From Stercorarius parasiticus (taxonomy: Eukaryota; Chordata; Aves; Charadriiformes; Stercorariidae): a stretch of 64,000 nt of DNA. The position numbers and the translations under genes are program-made. Shown one piece after another: positions 28,801-40,800 of the stretch (the stretch's first letter is position 1; the number at the start of each line of letters is the position of its first letter). The notes under the pieces are model-generated. The model was not told the origin of the DNA. It saw only the letters and a list, made by a program, of their open reading frames with translations, and searched no databases. The stretch is taken from positions 585,034 through 649,033 of the forward strand of contig VWZL01001940.1 of assembly GCA_013396915.1 (NCBI GenBank). Direction: 5' to 3'.

Positions 28801-31800
28801 AAAGACCTGACTCATCTGCCTTTAGATTTTGCTATACCAGCAAGAAGGCTGTACTGCCGACACAGGTGTACTGACAAATCTAGCATAGCTTTTGTACTTT
28901 GCCAAAACTATTTTAAACTATTTTTAGCAGGAAAGGCCTTTTGCTAGCATTCATGTCTTTCTTTTAAAGCCTTTACCAATATAGGCTTTTCCTAAAGTTG
29001 CACCCTCAGCTGACACTATCGCATCAAGAAAAGGCTCAACACAGTGCACACATGGGGAGGTCATGTATTAATGAGGACTACCATAAGGAAAGCCAGATGG
29101 CTGATGCTTTCTTGCCTCTCTTGCTCTCTGATGCTGCAGCTCTCCCTCAGAAAGGCCACATGGATGCCCGCTCATTGTAAAGACATCCATGGAGGACCTT
29201 CTGGGAAGAAATACTCCTTCTTACACGTCCATCACATTTAACCTTCAGGCAGAAATTTGCTCCGCCATAGCACTGAATGCCCCTTTACCGGAGGAATGGC
29301 ACAAGTTTCAGTATCTACAGGGCCCAGATGCCTCCATACATACCACAGAAGAGATGGGGACAAGGGGGGATCTGGCAGGGCAGTAGCAAAGAGGAAACAC
29401 TACCTCTGGGACCTAGCACAGAATAGGCAGAACCACATCAGATCACCTGGGAAGCTAATCTCTGACCACACAGGATCTGAGCGTGGCTGGATCATTCAGC
29501 AGTGCAAACTGATCCTGTCAGACACAGGCACTAGACTGTATTAAATGTAATTAGTCAGAGCACTTGATATTGGGTTTGGAGCCCACATAAGAACAAAAAA
29601 CCAGCATACAGTAGCTTCTGACAGGGAGGGAATACTTGTTCCCACGTATGACCTTCCAAGACACAGACAGGAAGTCACAGACAGGATAAATGCACAGAGC
29701 ACACGCCCGAACAACAAAGTGAGTTTATAGCAGAACAGCTCTTTGCATTATTCAGCACAGTGCTCTCAATTCAGTCCAAGGATCCCTAAAGCCAGATTTA
29801 TTCTACTGTCAAACCATGGCTTGAGTTAACTCTACTGAGGGGTTATAGCCTCGCATTATATACTTCAACTACAGGCAGCAGTATGTCCAAGCAATGCAAG
29901 TAGCAACATTATCAATACAGTTGTGATGAGGGGTAGAAAAAAAATAATAAATAGATCTGATGGTTCACTGCAGAAAATGGTAACTTGAATTAGAAGAAAC
30001 CCTCATGCAGATTTTCTTACGGAAATTATCACAGAATCACAGGTCAGAAAGGACCTGGTCCAACCTTTCTTGGCAAAAGCACAGTCTAGACAAAATGGCC
30101 CAGCATACTGTGCAGCTGAATCTTAAAGTGTCCAGTGTTGGGGAATCCATCACTTCCCTGGGGAGATGATTCCAATGGCTGATTGCTCTCATTGTGAAAA
30201 ATTTTCTTCTTGTGTCCAATCAGAATCTCCCCAGGAGTAACTTGCACCCATTACCCCTCATCTTTTCCATGTGACTCCTTGTAAAAAGGGAGTCTCCATC
30301 TTTCTTACAGCCACCTTTAAATACTGGAACATGATGATAAGGTCTCCCCTAAGCCTTCTTTTCTCAAGGCTGAACAAACCCACTTCTCTCAGCCTTTCCT
30401 CACATGGCAGGCTTCCCCAGCCTTGGATCATCTTGGTGGCCCTTCTCTGGACCCTCTCCTGCATGTCCACATCTTTTTTGTATAGTGGGAACCAAAACTG
30501 AACACCGTATTCCAGGTGTGGCCTGACAAGTGCTGAGTAGAGTAGGATAATGACTTCTTTATCTCTGCTGGTGATGCCCTTGTTGATGCAACCCAGCATC
30601 CTGTTGGCTTTCTTTGCCACAGCAGTACACTCTTCACTCACTTGTTGCCCACCAGGACTGCCAGGTTGCTTTCCACAGAGCTGCTCCCGAGCCAGACAGA
30701 TCCCAGCCTGTGCTGCGCTTCTGGATTATGTTTCCCCAGGTGCAACTTGTCCTTGAATTTCTTGCTAGCCCACTCTTCCAGCCTATCCAGGTCTTCCTGC
30801 AGGGAGGGTAGCTCTCCTCTCTGAAGTGTCCACTTCCCCACTCAGTTTGGTATCATCAGCAAACTTCATCAGGGTACAGGTGATCCCATCATCCAGATCA
30901 CTTATGAAGTTAACAAACAGCATTGGGCCCAATACCGATCCCGGGGGGACTCCTGTGACTGGTTGCCAGTTTGAGAAGGAGCTANCTTGTCCTTGAATTT
31001 CTTGCTAGCCCACTCTTCCAGCCTATCCAGGTCTTCCTGCAGGGAGGGTAGCTCTCCTCTCTGAAGTGTCCACTTCCCCACTCAGTTTGGTATCATCAGC
31101 AAACTTCATCAGGGTACAGGTGATCCCATCATCCAGATCACTTATGAAGTTAACAAACAGCATTGGGCCCAATACCGATCCCGGGGGGACTCCTGTGACT
31201 GGTTGCCAGTTTGAGAAGGAGCTATTTACCACCACCCTCTGGGTGCAGCCTGCCAGCCAGTTCCCCACCCACTGCACAGGACACTTGTCTAGACTGTAAT
31301 GCATCAGTTTCTCTAGGAGGCAGCTGTGAGGAACCTTATGGAAAGCCTTAGAGAAACCAGGGTAGACAGTGTCCACCGCTCACCCCACATCAACGAAGCA
31401 GGTTACTTAATCGTATTTTTTTGGCACTCCTTGAGAATGCCTGATCCAGCGCATCCTTTCCAAAAGCCAGATTCCCTAATTTGAAAAAATACAGTTTGAC
31501 ACGCACACAGATGACAGAGTCAGTATGGGAAACCACAGACTTAGACACCTAGCAGTCTTTGGTACTCTACCTAGGAACATTCTCAGCTCTTCATCCACTT
31601 CATGCTATATATGCTGAAATTCTTGGTCTGTAAAATAGTCAGCGCAGACTACCAAAAAGCTTCGTTGAACAACCTGCTGTCAACCAGCTTCACAGGCCAC
31701 CAAGGAATATCCAGACTCAAAGTCCTCTAAAGACAGTGAAACATTCCACAAGTTCCATTTTCCACTCTCCACGAGATTTTGAAAGCCCCTGTCTAAAATC

Positions 31801-34800
31801 AGAACTGTATCAGAGCCAGGCTTCCTAAACAGCATGGGTAACTCCATGACACAGGGTCTTTGTGCAGGATGAGGGCACACACACAAGGGGTGTGTGGGAG
31901 CAGAATAGCCATCATGTTAAATTACAGCTCGTGATTATTGTTACTGATAATAAAGCCTGTGACAAGAGAGTAGAAGCCATGCTGACCCCCTTTGTAATGG
32001 ATACAAAAGCAAAAGAAGTGATCAATTTATCCCCTAGCTACCTCCTGGAAGGATGTCACTTGGTCGGAAAAGAAGTATCAGGCAGGCCAGCAGGCAGCAA
32101 AAGGGAGGAGACAAGTCGGAGTCACACAGAGGAGATGCCCTTGGCTGATGTGCCGAGAGCCAGAAGCTGCTCGTGGAGGGGAGAGAGCCTCCAGCTGTTA
32201 TTGCCCACATCCAGCTCCTCAGCAGCTCCAACAGGAGAACCCCGTGATCCTGAATGGTGAGTGGTCAGCTCACAAAAGCACCACTTACTATTTCAGTTAT
32301 TTTTTGCAGCCAGCCCCCTCATCTCCATGCCCAGCTTTATGAGTAACATAATAGTCTCAGCAACCCAGACAGCCTCTGCACTCATGAACAAGTTGCACAA
32401 AACTTGCTTCCAGCAAAATTAGATGAAGAATGATAGGGACTAAGTGAAGGCAGATTGATGTTGGAAGGGAACTAATCCTTCAGTTGTGTTTTCTGAAGTA
32501 ATACTGAGATGCTTTTGTTTCTTCTAACATCTACAGTTAAAAACCTATTTTCAGATGTTTGGGGCTGGCCCCTTCTGAGAAGGCCAGGGGCTTCCCACAA
32601 CTCCACTCATTGCACTACTGCACCTGGGTGCTAAGAATGAAAAAATCAGGTCTCAAACTTGCTTTGAAAGACTCCATTTTCCTCATTTTCACAAAAGCTG
32701 GATGTGAACAAGTCAGCAGGAAGCAGAACAATGGAGACAAGACAAACACTTCTAAGGCACAGAGTGCTGCACAACCTAAAGGGAACAGCTTATCTCAAGA
32801 GCAGTCATGGCTCTGTCCCCAGCTATCTGTCCCATCCCTCTCCTGAAAGTTCCTATTTCTGCTTCCTGCAAGAACAGTTCAACTGCTTGATGAAGCAGCT
32901 GCTTAATCACTTAATAAGGCAGGCCATGAACTAAGACAACATAAACAAGCACCTACTGCAGGTTAAAATGCAGGGGTTCATGAAAATCCTGGTACCGTAC
33001 CCCACAAAACATGAGAACCTGGGAAGTAAACAGAGGTTTAGGTGAAGAGCCCTTTCTCCGCCAGAGCTCAGAAGCTACCTATGGACAAACTCATAAGGAT
33101 TGCCCTACTGTAGGCAGGCCAGCCGTTGGGAGACACTAACACTTAATGCCCATGTTTACTTCCTACAGGTCTGAAACTAAAGAGATACAAAGAAATGGTT
33201 TTGACCCCTCCAAGAAGTCCATGCAGAAAGACAGCAAGCTTACACAGCCACATCTTGGACAACATAATCTTTATAGTAACCTCTAAACCAAAGTATTAGC
33301 GTTATGTTGACAGATATTCAGGTATTCAAAAATACATAAAATTAAGTCAATTTAGAAAAAGTCAAGTTACAGATCCACAGAGCACATGCTGAAACATGGA
33401 TTACATACCAGCCCTCAGCCTCCAAGGCTGATCCTAAGAGACTGAGCAGAAAAGCCTACGATAAAGCAATGGCACTAACTAGATCCTGGAGTATCAGTGG
33501 TGGGTGTTCACAGCTTTTAGCCAGGATTTAGAAGCCCAGTCCTTACTGAGAAGTTATTATGCATTACTACTGATGTTTGCAGTGCTAGAAAATTCACTAC
33601 TACCCTATCATAAGATCGATTTGCATGAGAAGCACATGATCAGGAAAGTAACTTAACACGGAGTGCAAAAATATGAGTACAGGAAAAATAACTAGCGGGA
33701 GCGGTTCCTAATTAGAGCAAATAATGCCACAGCAAACATATTATAGTGAGGGAAGCTTTGGCCTATGTCCTTGAGAAAGCCTAGCTGCTCTGCCTCCTGC
33801 ACTAGCACCTCTCTAAAGGTCACACTCAGCAGCATATGAACTCATCACAGCAAGCTGTTTATGACCATGACCTCCTCAAGCATTCCTCAGTGGAGAACAG
33901 AGACCACAAGAGTTCCTCCCTGCCTGTGCACAACTCCTATCACATCCCTACAAACATGCACATGTTGGTGCATTTGCCAACTAACCTTGCTCTAAGAAGA
34001 AAAGAAAAAATTTTAAAAAAATTAAGTTACACTCCAGTTCCCTGACCCTTATTTTTCCCCTCACAGCTACAGTAAGAGACAAAAGGTCAGGAAAAAAGTC
34101 CTCTGAAATGCTCCGAGTCCGCCATTCTCACCAAGACCAGCAAGACTGGAGCGCATTCAGCCCGTCCCAGGGCTGGGTCCAAGCAGCACGATGTAGCTGC
34201 AGCCTGCTAGTTCTTGTCATACTGGTCCTACAACTCACGCAGCGCCTATCAGGCTGGCTAAGGCTGCTCCCAAACATCTTTCAGATCAAGGCTCGCTGCC
34301 AGGGTAACTCTTAACACGGCTATCATCACTCCATTACATCCACGTCATCTTGTCTCTAAACTTCTCTCAGGAAAAGAGCTTCTTCCTAGCGCCAGCACTA
34401 GGTTCAATCCCCCACCGCAGCAGCAGTAGCAGCAGCCGGCATTTTCAAACTGGGTCATCTTGACACGCTCAGAGAAGGCCTGTTTCACACTGCAGTAAAA
34501 AGGAGGAACAAACAGGTGGCAGGAGAGAACAAGGCACATGAAGAAACTGGTGACTGTATTTTGTCCCCCCACCCCACTACAGCAGCAAAAATTCCTCCAG
34601 GATAACACAGCTACCTTAGATAAGACATCCTTTTCCCAGATACTCTCCAAAACATTCTCTCCTTCAGTTTGGGTTTGTGTTTTGGTTTGGTTTTTTTTTT
34701 TTAATTAAAAAAAATGACCAAAAAAACCTCCACACAACCCCCCAAAAAAACCCCACAAAACACACAATCCACTGTACCTTGGGTGAAATCCATCCCAAGT

Positions 34801-37800
34801 ACACACCCTAGTCCTTTCAAACTAAATTGCTTTCCTGGCTCCAATACAAACCACTGCTGTGAAAGGGTTAAATCTTCATCTTAATTTAAATATGCATTCA
34901 GGATCCAGAAATATCAACCTGCAGCAATAATGATGAAAGAGCTGCTCTGAGATTTCCACACAGCATTGCAACAGCAACTAGCACAGCAGATGACAAACAA
35001 AGGGGAAACTAGCTAAGTTTGAGGCAACTCAGCCATTTCTAGGATACACCCACAGCCTTCGAAGCCTGTTCACAATATTGCTACTATAAGCATGGAAAGT
35101 TGCCTCAGCTAAAATGAAAAACTGCATCCCTTCACCTTCATCTTTTGAGCGTTTTCTGAAGTGCAACAACTGCAGCTGCTGGGAGAAGTGGCCATGACTG
35201 CATTATTTCTACAGCTAAATTCAAGTAGAATCTTAAATTAAACACCAATTCTCTCATTTCTGAATTCATGGAGTTGTATTCTTCAGCTACTGTATTTGCA
35301 TCCAAGCTTCACAGCTGTCAGGTTCACTGCATAATATGAAGTTTGGATTAGGGATAAACATAAACCCAATTCGGCTTTTCCATTAATCATTTTTGCTGTC
35401 ACTGGGACAGCCAAGAAGCTGATGTTTCAGCATACAAACAGCAAGATCATAAGTTTGGGGTTTTTGCTATCTTCACTTTGAGTGACAAAATGTAAGCACC
35501 TAGCTTCAGGCGAGAATTATAACCCCTGAAGTCCACCCCTCAGAGACCTGGAAGTCTTGGCTCTACCTGGCAGCTGTTTTTTAAGGCTAACACTTTTCCT
35601 ACTACCAAAAAAAAAAAACCTCAACAAAAAAACCTCAAACACAAACGAGCAGAAAAATCCCAAACAAGAAAAGCACAATACACACATACGCTCCATCTTT
35701 CAAAACCTCCCACAGCACTTAGCCAGCCACAAAAAAAAAAACCAAACCCAAAAAAAAAACCCCAAAAACAAACTATAAGCTCAGCTAAGAGTTCAACAAT
35801 ACTTTTCTCTCTGGTGGCAAAGCCTAAGCAGCTCCCGCTCTCCCGTCCCTGGCCAAGGTGGCTGCACTCTCACTGCGCGCCAACACAACCTTTTGTGGGG
35901 TTGTGTTATAAACCAGGTCACAGAAACAACAGGGGTCGGAGGGAACAGGGAACCAAAAATAAACCCCCGATTCCAACTGTTTCAAGGATCCTGTTTACAG
36001 CATGATGGAGAGGAGGGACTTAAAAAGCAGCTTTGCTGACGCTTAAGTACTCAGACTACATCCTCTCCCTCACCGCCACTGCCCAGGGCAGGGGTGCCTG
36101 TGCACCAGGGAGGGGGTGGCTCTTGGGTACCTCTGAAGCATGAGCCCCTTCCATTTAAAATGCACCCTGTTAAATAGGGGCTTCATTTTTTGTAACAGAA
36201 GATTTTAAGATCACCACTTTACCCAATTTACTCTCTCCCATTTGTGGTTTTCCATTCACATCCTACACCCCAAGGAAAATGATAACTGATGATGATACTT
36301 GATGGAGTCTTATGTCCACAGAATTCACAGGTCAAAATAAGTGAGCCAAGGCTAAAAGGATATGTTCAAGCACAAGCCCTTCTTAAAACAGCTATAGCTC
36401 AAGCTACGCACTGAAAACAGAGACTTGCCACACAAAGCATGATCAGACACACTCAGCAACCTGAGAAGACAAACGTTTCCTGTCCTCTACTCTGGCAGTC
36501 ATTTTAAGTCAGAAAATTCAGACAAAGGTGATTTCCAAGCTTGTTTAACATCCCTTTTAAAAGAGAGACTGAAGAATAATCGTAGCCCATTCTATGCAAA
36601 GATTACCCCTTGAACTACAGGTGGAGACAGACCACTGGCCACTTAAACCTGTAACCTGCCCTCAGAAATTTTGGGATTCACCTCACCTTCGCAACAGAGG
36701 ACAGCTACCAAAACTCACTGTCACCCAAAGGTGGCTATTGACACACTAATGATCAGGACATGCTTACAGGCTTGGTTGGGACATAGGCTTTTGAGATCCT
36801 GAATGCCAACTCATGGCTTCTTAGGGTGGAGCACCGCTGCTCCACGCTCCCAAACCGTTACCCAGCCTGTGGCACAGTTAACTCAACCTTGCCCATCCAG
36901 ATACCACAGGGTTAATATCCTTAGTAACCATAGCAACCAGCACTTCTTCCTCCATCAGAGCCTCAGCTGGCACATTGCTGCCTTCCCAGTATCAGGTTTT
37001 GCAGCACATTTAGGGACCCCTCCCTTTTCCCCCAACCACAGGGTTTGGCCAAGCACATCATGAGGACGTTGGAGCACTCGCTGCTTCACCTAATTTTGGC
37101 ATTCCTCTGTCTCCATGTCCCCTGGGCACTTCTACTCCCCTCCGTAGGGGGAAGGAGGCTGTCTAAATTCTCTCCAAGTGCACCAAGGCAGACATAATGT
37201 AAAGCTGGGAGCCAGCTGCAGCCTCGCAGGAAGAGATGCCACAGGGTAAGAGAGGGAGGGACTGGTGAGCATCCAAAGTCAGCATGCCGATCAACCATCG
37301 GCTCAAACAGAAGCAGCACTGCAAGGCCAGGGGACTCAGCTGCCATCCACGACCCACTGTCCCATGGGCATTAGGGATAGCACCTGCCTCTTCAGTGTCA
37401 CCCCATAAATCCACTGGAAACACCCACCAAGGCATCAGTAAGAAACCAAAACTCCCACCTAGTGGTACACGTATTCTGTGAGAGCAGAAAAATGACTTTC
37501 AAAACAGAGCTTATCCCTATCAAAACAATACATCTTTCTCCTCTTGTAGTTCACCTTTGAACTGCAGATGCATAAAAGCAATCATCACATCCTATCCTCC
37601 CGCCTGGTTTCCATCCCCTCGCTCCTGGGCAGCTGCAGCATGCCAGCACTTGCTCATTTCTAAACCAACCCAATGTCATTTTTATGGTTCCACCCATTGG
37701 CGTACTTGGCACAGGGAGAGACACTGCTGTTTTATTAATAGCTTCATGCTGGCCCAGCTCTATCCTGTGCAGGATTTTCACAGCATCATTACAATGCATT

Positions 37801-40800
37801 TTTCACTATCTCCCTCCCTCCTTCCCCACATGCCATTCAAGGAGAGCAGATGCCTGTCTTCCACCTAGCTGTTCCTGCTCCTCAATGTCACCTTGCTCAA
37901 GGCCTTGCTCCTCCTCACTCCCCGTCTCCTTCCCCGCCCTCCATGACAGCATCCCAGCACAGCCAGACCAACTGCCCTCTGTGGTACCAAGTCCTCAGAG
38001 AGCCTCTCAGAGTCTCATTTTAAGAGCAAGCTCTTTTCAAGAGGTGCGACACCAGCCACAGGACATGGGGTATTTGGAACAGAGCTGGAAGGGGAGCACA
38101 GTTATTTTAAGTCCAAACGTTCGGTTACTGCACAATGACAGTTCTTTCTTTCTTCTTCAAAAGAGAAAGGACAAACTTCCAGCTTTGGGCTAACTTTGTG
38201 AACTACTAATGGTGGCAACTGCTATGCAAGTGATGCCTCAAAGGCAGAAGTTTAGCAGTAGATATGGAACATACTGGCAGCATTCCACTTTGGTATTAAT
38301 ACGGGCAAGGCAGTAAGTGATTTGTACCCAGGATTAATGGTTAACAAGGCACAGGATAAAAAAAAGTGATCAATGTGCCAACACATACTTTTCTTTGTTT
38401 TAATCTCCTCTACCATATCCATCATTTCATGACATCCAGGCAAAAGGTTTCTCCAACGTGATTAAAACATTGCTCCAGTATATAGGGTGCATGGGACCCA
38501 AGCAAGCTTTCACAGAATCAAAGAATCATTTAGGTTGGAAAAGACCCTTGGGGTCACTGAGTCCAACCATCAGCCCCACTCTACAAAGTTCTCCCCTACA
38601 CCATATCCCCCAACACCACATCTAAACGACTCCTAAACACATTCAGGGATGGTGACTCCACCACCTCCCTGGGCAGCCTATTCCAGTGCCTGGCCACTCT
38701 TTCTGGGAAGAATTTTTTCCTAGTGTCCAGTCTAAACCTACCCTGTTGCAGCTTGAAGCCATTCCCTCCTGTTCTATCGCTAATTACCTGTGAGAAGAGA
38801 CCAGCACCAACCTCTCTACAATGTCCTTTCAAGTAGTTGTAGAGAGTGATGAGGTCTCCCTTCAGCCTCCTCTTCCTCAAACTAAACAGTCCCAGCTCCT
38901 TCAATCGCTCCTCATAAGATTTATTCTGCAGGCCCTTCACTAGCTCCGGTGCCCTCCTCTGCACTCGCTCCAGCACCTCGATATCTCTCTCGTATTGAGG
39001 TGCCCAAAACTGGACACATTACTCAAGGTGTGGCCTCACCAGTGCTGAGTACAGGGGGACAACCACCTCCCCACTTCTGCTGGTCACACTATTTCTAATA
39101 CAAGCCAGGATGCTGTTGGCTTTCTTGGCCACCTGGGCACACTGCTGGCTCATATTCAGCCGCTTGTCAATTAGAACTCCCAGGTCCTTTTCTGCCAGGC
39201 AGCTCTCCAGCCACTCTTCCCCAAGCCTGTAGCGATGCATGGGGTTGTTGTGGCCCAAGTGCAGGACCTGGCACTTGGCCTTGTTGAAGCTCATTCCATT
39301 AGCATTGGCCCATCGATCCAATCTATCCAAGTCTCTCTGTAGAGCCTCCCTGTCCTCATGCAGATCAACACTCCCCCTTAACTTGGTGTCATCTGCAAAC
39401 TTACTGATGATACACTCTATGTCCTTATCAAGATCATCAATAAAGACGCTAAACAGAAATGGTCCCAACACTGAGCCCTGAGGAACACCACTTGTGACTG
39501 GCCGCCAGCTGGATTTAACTCCATTGACCACTCGCCAGCTGGATTTAAGTCCATTGACCACCACTTTAACTAATTGTATGAGCCTGGAGAATCAGGTATG
39601 CAGATACCCACCAGGTTTTGGCTGACACACTGGTCTTTCCAGGATTCATTTCAGCAGTTTACAGAGGACCCTCCCACAACCTCCACCAGTTTGACCAGCC
39701 CTCTGCCAAAGCCATCAGCGTGCACTGCTCTCAGAGATCTGTTCAGAGCATTTTGTAGCACAGATTCACCTTTAATGGAGCTGGCTTCCGAGAGTTTCAC
39801 CAATTGCACAGAACTGTCCTGCTCACAAGAGCCACCAGTTCACTCAGTGCAGCACAGGTTAGCTCTCTGCTCAATCTTCTGTCTTCACTTTGAGCCCCAG
39901 CTACAGGAATAAGAGTCCTGTGACTTTTAACAGGCACAGGATGGATTAAAGGCTTTGGAGTACAAATGAAAGTAACTAGACACAGGTACCAACACGGTGC
40001 TGAGTGGAAGGATTTGTTCGCTCACACTTCAACCTGAACAGCAATATTAAGAATGGATGTGTGAGCTAGTATTCATAGTACTTACAGCCCAAGGGGCTAC
40101 ACCAACCTCCTGGAGACCACAGTTCTTCCACTTGCCATTTCACACTGCCAATGATTCCTCCCACCAAGGACAACACACATGTCACAAAAATCCATGGTTT
40201 AAAAAGGCATCAAGAAATAGAGAATCTATCACGTCCCTGGATAACTTCCAGTAGTCAATCACCAAAAAAAACTACTCAGGCATTACATTTCACTCCACAT
40301 GGACTTATTTTGAAGCCATTTATTTGTATTATGCATGTCTCTTACTGCCTCAAAATTTCCCTTTGAGAAAATAATTGACAATAGTCCCCTTTCAGTCTCT
40401 TTTCAGTAAGCTAAACAGATGGAGTTTGCTTCATCTTCAGTTTCCAAAACATTTCAGTAGCTCCCGTCTCCATCCTTTTCTCAGTTTTTCAACACTAAAG
40501 CCACTATTTTGAGGTTCATTTTCCTGAATGCTGCTGGGTGCAGAGGCAGCAAACCATTCCAAGGATACCTCACTCTCTTTACACCCACATCATTCATTGG
40601 GTCAAACAGGACACCGGGAAGCTTTGTCAAATTACCTGCCCACTGCGTCCCCAAAATTGCTCTCTAAGCCACTTCTTTCCAAACATCCGCCCTTTATGCA
40701 GAAGATAAGGCCAGAGCTTCCAGTACTGAGAGTCACAACCCTGCATTTGGGTCATTAAGAGCCCATTGCATTGGCATCAGTTCAAGTTAGGAAAAGATCC

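Noticed and set aside
35557..35778. Lys/Asn-rich open frame
   Set aside because: It is a product of the A/C-rich low-complexity tract.
36281..36330. Possible box C/D snoRNA (actgatgatgatac resembling a C box)
   Set aside because: No D box (CTGA) at a suitable distance and no terminal stem. It is also antisense to the host gene.
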